Below are positions 6,160 through 6,693 of a stretch of 6,693 nucleotides of DNA, piece after piece. This stretch comes from Gammaproteobacteria bacterium. GTDB taxonomy: Bacteria; Pseudomonadota; Gammaproteobacteria; Acidiferrobacterales; SZUA-150. The position numbers and the translations under genes were made by a program. The DNA is taken from the NCBI GenBank assembly GCA_029880755.1, contig JAOUNW010000108.1, positions 1-6,693 on the forward strand, read 5' to 3'. The notes under the pieces were generated by a model. The model was given only the letters and a program-made list of their open reading frames with translations, was not told the origin of the DNA and searched no databases. Numbering within the stretch: the first letter of the stretch is position 1; each line of letters opens with the position of its first letter.

Positions 6160-6693
6160 ATGTTGATCAGAACTGATAGACAACTGAATATTATTATTAG
6201 CGCGTTAACCCTGCTGATAACAGCTTCGCCTGTACCTGCAAACGAACCAGCTGGAGAGTTCGTGTTTACGCCCCTCACTTCGTCAGCTGATATAAACAAC
6301 TGGAATCCATCGGCACCGTGGAAACTGCCCGCCGGATTTAGTCAAACGCTGGTCTCTGATGAAAATGATTTGAACATCTATGACAAGGGCCGCAATGACT
6401 GGACGGATATGAACACCGTCAATGAAACGGGCAGTAAGGCTGGCCGGTTCCTTTATAGGACCCACGAAATGCGTCATACACCTGAAGGTGCAGCGGTATC
6501 AGTAGTGGATTTGCAGTCCGGGAAGGCAATGATTGTGGCACAAGGCAGAAGTTGGCGTGCCATTGATGGCATCCGCTGGACGCCATGGGGGAGTTTGTTG
6601 ATAGGAGAAGAAAAACAGGAAGGCCGTCTGTTTGAAATAATACTGGACGACTCGCTAACAACTGGCAAGGCAGTGGATCGCCCGGCCGCAGGA
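6160..6693 (+). CDS. PhoX/DUF839-like secreted protein (partial, C-terminus outside window)
   Basis: The frame from the ATG at 6160 is open for all 178 codons to the window edge. GGGG ends 4 bases before the ATG and can serve as the ribosome site. Residues 1-28 form a Sec-type signal peptide: Arg4 and Arg7, a hydrophobic core at about 10-22, and SPVPA-N as a likely cleavage site. The block from Gly95 to Glu151 (GRFLYRTHEM, VSVVDLQSGKAMIVAQ, then DGIRWTPWGSLLIGEE) followed by GRLFEI at 155-160 and VDRPAAG at 172-178 resembles the N-terminal part of the PhoX/DUF839 beta-propeller family, which includes calcium- and iron-dependent alkaline phosphatases. No twin-arginine signal is seen, whereas classic PhoX is Tat-exported. 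Catalytic metal ligands further on lie outside the window, so activity cannot be judged. It may share a transcript with the TraB/GumN gene. Confidence 0.75.
   Translation, partial: MLIRTDRQLNIIISALTLLITASPVPANEPAGEFVFTPLTSSADINNWNPSAPWKLPAGFSQTLVSDENDLNIYDKGRNDWTDMNTVNETGSKAGRFLYRTHEMRHTPEGAAVSVVDLQSGKAMIVAQGRSWRAIDGIRWTPWGSLLIGEEKQEGRLFEIILDDSLTTGKAVDRPAAG

Overview
The window reads as chromosomal DNA of a free-living gammaproteobacterium of moderate GC content. The taxonomic call is inferred from the gene families and from the aroC/MFS neighbourhood, which I recall from pseudomonad-like genomes; no rRNA or other marker gene is present. Coding density is very high. There is no gene-free stretch longer than about 150 bases, and I see no tRNA, rRNA, CRISPR array, insertion sequence or phage gene.

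Layout from left to right. (1) Bases 1-1024, minus strand: the N-terminal 341 codons of leuC (isopropylmalate isomerase large subunit, leucine biosynthesis), cut by the window edge. (2) Bases 1025-1118: a compact divergent promoter region with overlapping candidate promoters and an imperfect palindrome. (3) Bases 1119-1988, plus strand: a LysR-type regulator, probably acting on leuC, followed with an ATGA overlap by an unrecognised 142-residue ORF (1985-2413). (4) Bases 2397-5030, minus strand: a probable three-gene operon made of an unrecognised acidic 104-residue protein, aroC (chorismate synthase, the last step of the shikimate pathway) and a 12-helix MFS transporter of the HcaT/MFS_1-like type. 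The transporter gene and the 142-residue ORF converge and share their last 17 bases. (5) Bases 5031-5176: a second divergent promoter region containing a degraded REP-like sequence. (6) Bases 5177-6693, plus strand: two exported proteins in tandem, a TraB/GumN-family putative metalloprotease and the start of a PhoX/DUF839-like protein cut by the right edge.

Functionally the window joins two amino-acid biosynthesis loci (leucine and aromatic) to a pair of envelope or periplasmic proteins. Most of it is ordinary housekeeping sequence. The parts least explained by known families are the 142-residue ORF coupled to the LysR gene, the 104-residue ORF leading the aroC operon, and the TraB/GumN-PhoX-like pair. 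I see no convincing evidence of a wholly new multi-gene system.
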